Shown here piece by piece: positions 61,035 through 64,000 of a stretch of DNA of 64,000 nt (its first letter is position 1; every line of letters starts with the position of its first letter). The stretch lies in contig NC_065573.1 in assembly GCF_937616625.2 (NCBI RefSeq), forward strand, positions 21,033,001 through 21,097,000, given 5' to 3'. The stretch is from Mercurialis annua (taxonomy: Eukaryota > Streptophyta > Magnoliopsida > Malpighiales > Euphorbiaceae). A program made the translations under genes and the position numbers. The notes under the pieces were generated by a model that was not told the DNA's origin, did no database searches, and was given only the letters and a program-made list of their open reading frames with translations.

Positions 61035-61891
61035 GAATAAAGGATCACTTTGCCCCCTCAACTTGGCACAAAGTATCAAAAACTTTCAAATTAGCAAAAC
61101 GGGATCACTTTTACCCTGAATTTGTTAAATTTAAACCCCCCTCTCCACTCTCACTTAAGAGAGTAAGATACACTCTCCAGATTTCTTTTATTCTAGGTGG
61201 TTTTAAATGATAAAGAGATTAAAATGATCCTAATTTTTTCTTAACATTTTAAATTAACTCCTAATAAATTAAAACAAAAACAATTTAATCCTTTTAATTT
61301 AAAATTTTATATAACAAATTAACCCCTATTTTTTTATATATATAACAAATTAAACCCCAAATCAATTTTTTAATAAAATATTAATTTTTTAAAAATTTTA
61401 CAAAAAAAATTAAAATTTTTTATGAACCCGTGGATCCTCAAGAACAGACTCGTGGGTCTGTTCTTGAAAAAGAACAGATATGGGGGGTATCTGTTCTTCT
61501 TCAAGAACAGACCCTTCATATGTTCATCAGAGAATAGACAGTGGGTCTGTTCTCTGAGAAACAGACCGGAGGAGCAGCATCTTCCTTTTTCCGCGAGGAG
61601 AGTTCCTCCTCGCCGGAAACTGAGAAAAAAAATTTGAATCTTTTTTGAAAAAAGTCTAAAAAGGTCCCTGAATTAATTAGGTTTAAACTATAATTAATTA
61701 GTATTTAAATATGATTAATTAGAGTAATTTTTTATTAATTAGTAACCCACTCTCCAATTAAGGTGCCACGTCAGCATAGGGTTTTTTTTTACCGGTTTTG
61801 ACAAGTTCATGTTAAAAGTGATCCGATTTTTTCGATTTGGACGTCTTTGATATTTTGTGCCAAATTGAGGAGGTAAAGTGATCCTTTGTTC
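61035..61891. mobile_element. MULE-type MITE, class 2, copy 3
   Basis: 857 bp from GAATAAAGGATCACTTTGCC to GGTAAAGTGATCCTTTGTTC. A perfect 10-bp duplication AAAGTTATTA flanks it (61025-61034 and 61892-61901). The centre has CAAGAACAGACTCGTGGGTC, TGTTCTTGAAAAAGAACAG and more such pairs. Confidence 0.93.
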
Positions 61892-62054
61892 AAAGTTATT
61901 ACATTCATACCATATTTTAGAATTTTTATTTACCATTGCACCATATTGTATTTTATCTTATCCTAATTCACTATTTACTCAATATTTTTTTATCTCCCCG
62001 ACTCTTCTTCCCAAAAGACCACTGCTCATCTTCTTTTCTTCTTTTAAAATTGAC

Positions 62055-63023
62055 GGCTAATAATCACTGACGGTCCTCGACTTTTACCCCAAACTTCTCT
62101 AAACCTCCTATATTTTCAAAAGCTTCCCTAAACCCCCCGTATTTTGTGGCGGCACCATTAACGGCCCATATGGTCGAAAATACCCCTTAAAAATTTGGCG
62201 GCTGTAATTATAAAAAAAAATAAAAAATTGGCGGCGCCAGGTGTCAACTGACACGTCATTAAATATCTAAAAATAATTAAATCACTCAAAATACCCCTCA
62301 ACTATTTTAATCAAACCACACTAAATCAAACCCAACCGTTCGGTCAACCTATCACCACCGCCTGCCGCCGCCCACCGCCGCTGATGCCGTTCTCCGCCAC
62401 CAACATCGCCGTCCTCCTGTCATATCTGTTCTTGGAACAGATTGCCAAATTTGTTCTCAAGAACAGATTTGGAAATCTGTTCCTGAGAACAGCTGAGAAC
62501 AGATCAAGAACAGATTTGGAAATCTGTTCTTAAGAACAGATATCTGTTCTCAAGAACAGAATTTTCTGTTCTTGAGAACAGATCTCAAGAACATAAATTT
62601 TCTGTTCTAGAGATCTGTTCTCAAGAACAGAAAATTCTGTTCTTGAGAATAGAACTTTTTGAGAAGACGACCGAAGGGGACGGGTCAGTTTGAGTCGGGT
62701 GGGTTAGGTCGCGTGGTGGTTTGGGTTCGAGTAGATGGTTTGGGTTTTGGTTAGAGTTTTTTTCAAATATTAATTTGAGGGTATTTTGGGTTTTCCAATT
62801 TTTTAGGGTATTCTGGTGACGTGTCAGCTGACATGGCGCCGCTAATTTTTTTTTTCTTCAAATGACAGCCCAAAAAAATGACGGCGCTGAGGGGTATTTT
62901 CGTCCATAAGGACCATGAATAAGTGCCGCCATAAAAGTTGGAGGGTTTAGGGAAGCTTTTGAAAGTATAAGGGATTTAGGGAAGTTTAGGGTAAAGGTCG
63001 AGGACCGTTGGTGATTATTAGCC
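62055..63023. mobile_element. MULE-type MITE, class 1, copy 4
   Basis: 969 bp from GGCTAATAATCACTGACGG to GTGATTATTAGCC. A 9-bp duplication with one mismatch flanks it: AAAATTGAC (62046-62054) and GAAATTGAC (63024-63032). The centre 62420-62660 contains ten or more CTGTTCTCAAGAACAG-type palindromes. Confidence 0.92.
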
Positions 63024-63063
63024 GAAATTGACTATTACCTTCAATTTTTCTCTATTCTTTTAT

Positions 63064-63945
63064 GAACAAAGGATCACTTTACCCCCCCGAACTTGGCACA
63101 AAGTATCAAAAACGTCAAAATTGAGAAAACCGGATCACTTTTACCCTGAACTTGGCAAAACCGGTTCAAAATCCCTCTTTATGCTGACGTGGCACTTAAC
63201 TGGAGAGTGAGATTTATAAAATCATAATTAACTCTAATTAATCACACTTAAATACTAATTAATTCTAACTAAATTTTCAGGGATCTTTTTGAACTTTTTC
63301 AAAAAAGTTTGAAATTTTTTTCCTTTTCTGCCACAGGTTGGCCGAAAAATTTTCCGGCCAACCTGTTGAAGAAAAACAGACCCGCCGGTGGAACAGACCC
63401 ACCGGCGGGTCTGTTTCTTTAGCCATCTGGGTTCGCCGGCGAACCCAGATGAGTTTTCATCTGGGTTCCGACGAACCCAGATGACGGATGATGGGTTTGC
63501 CTCAGGCAAACCCATCGAGGAGGAGCTGCTGCTCCTCCTTAAAAAAAAATTTTTTATTAAAAATAATAAAATATATATTTAAAAAAATTTGATTATTTTT
63601 GTAAAATATACAAAATGGTCCTCTTTATTTTTAATTAATATCAATTCGATTTGTAAAGTTTTCAAATAAAAAAAATTCATTTGTTTTTTTTAATATTTAG
63701 GTATTAACTTAAAATGAATTAATAGAACTTAGGATCTTTTGAAACCTTTTGCCATTAAAAACCATCTAGCAAAAGAAAACCACTATCAAAAACCGGAGAG
63801 TGATTCTCACTCTCTCAGGTGAGAGTGGGGAGGGGTGTTTTTGTACCAAATTTGACAAGTTCAGAGTAAACGTGATCCTGTTTTGCTAATTTGGACGTTT
63901 TTGATACTTTGTGCCATGTTCGGGGGGTAAAGTGATCCTTTGTTC
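63064..63945. mobile_element. MULE-type MITE, class 2, copy 4
   Basis: 882 bp from GAACAAAGGATCACTTTACC to GGTAAAGTGATCCTTTGTTC. A 10-bp duplication with one mismatch flanks it: ATTCTTTTAT (63054-63063) and ATCCTTTTAT (63946-63955). The centre is a row of hairpins: GGTTGGCCG/CGGCCAACC, GACCCGCCGG/CCGGCGGGTC, CTGGGTTCG/CGAACCCAG, GGGTTTGCC/GGCAAACCC, GGAGGAGC/GCTCCTCC. Confidence 0.92.
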
Positions 63946-64000
63946 ATCCTTTTATCAAAAGTTCTACATCTCATCATTACACAAGACTTCAGATCGGACC

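Noticed and set aside
62420..62660. CRISPR-like array of repeated AAGAACAGA units
   Set aside because: Units are palindromic, irregularly spaced, at the centre of a transposon in a plant genome; no spacer structure.
63255..63582. Overlapping open frames on both strands near the right edge
   Set aside because: They come from the GC-rich hairpins at the centre of a class 2 MITE.

Overview
This is nuclear DNA from a flowering plant, most likely a eudicot. Genes have many short exons with GT-AG introns in AT-rich surroundings, two encode chloroplast-targeted proteins, and the spacers are packed with plant-type transposons. I cannot name the species. All protein-coding host genes found lie on the minus strand.

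Layout. 1-6548 is the right-hand part of a CACTA (En/Spm) transposon: a decayed TNP2-like transposase, an apparently intact TNPA-like second gene, GCGACGGA subterminal repeats and the CACTA terminus. 6549-9433 is a nest of small elements (MULE-type MITEs, a foldback and a tRNA-derived SINE). 9434-10777 is a single-exon BAHD acyltransferase. 10778-14943 is again small elements. 14944-41173 is the gene island: an ORANGE/ORANGE-LIKE chloroplast DnaJ-type zinc-finger gene, an F-box gene, two tandem nine-exon genes for a large GMC oxidoreductase plus alpha/beta-hydrolase fusion, a short chloroplast-type protein of unknown function, and sorting nexin 1 (SNX1). 41174-64000 is mostly repeats: further MULE-type MITEs, a LINE remnant, a very young minus-strand LTR retrotransposon lacking pol inside a Harbinger-like MITE, and one F-box gene whose 3' coding end was cut by a hAT-like MITE.

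Splice sites were placed by eye for five multi-exon genes and every one gives an uninterrupted reading frame (312, 1184, 1180, 198 and 399 codons for OR-like, the two fusion genes, the unknown gene and SNX1). The two fusion genes share the same exon layout. A decayed piece of an OR-type gene (exons 2-3) lies between them, so the pair arose from duplication of a block that once held both a fusion gene and an OR gene.

The less ordinary content is: (1) the fusion enzyme pair, with a ferredoxin-like Cx2Cx2Cx3CP motif in the oxidoreductase half and cysteine in place of serine at the hydrolase nucleophile elbow; (2) at least eleven small elements with 9-10 bp target duplications (Mutator type) in four TIR classes, two of which share palindromic AAGAACAGA/CAGACCC sequence at their centres; (3) the MITE that supplies a new stop codon to an F-box gene; (4) a plastid 23S rRNA fragment inside an SNX1 intron.
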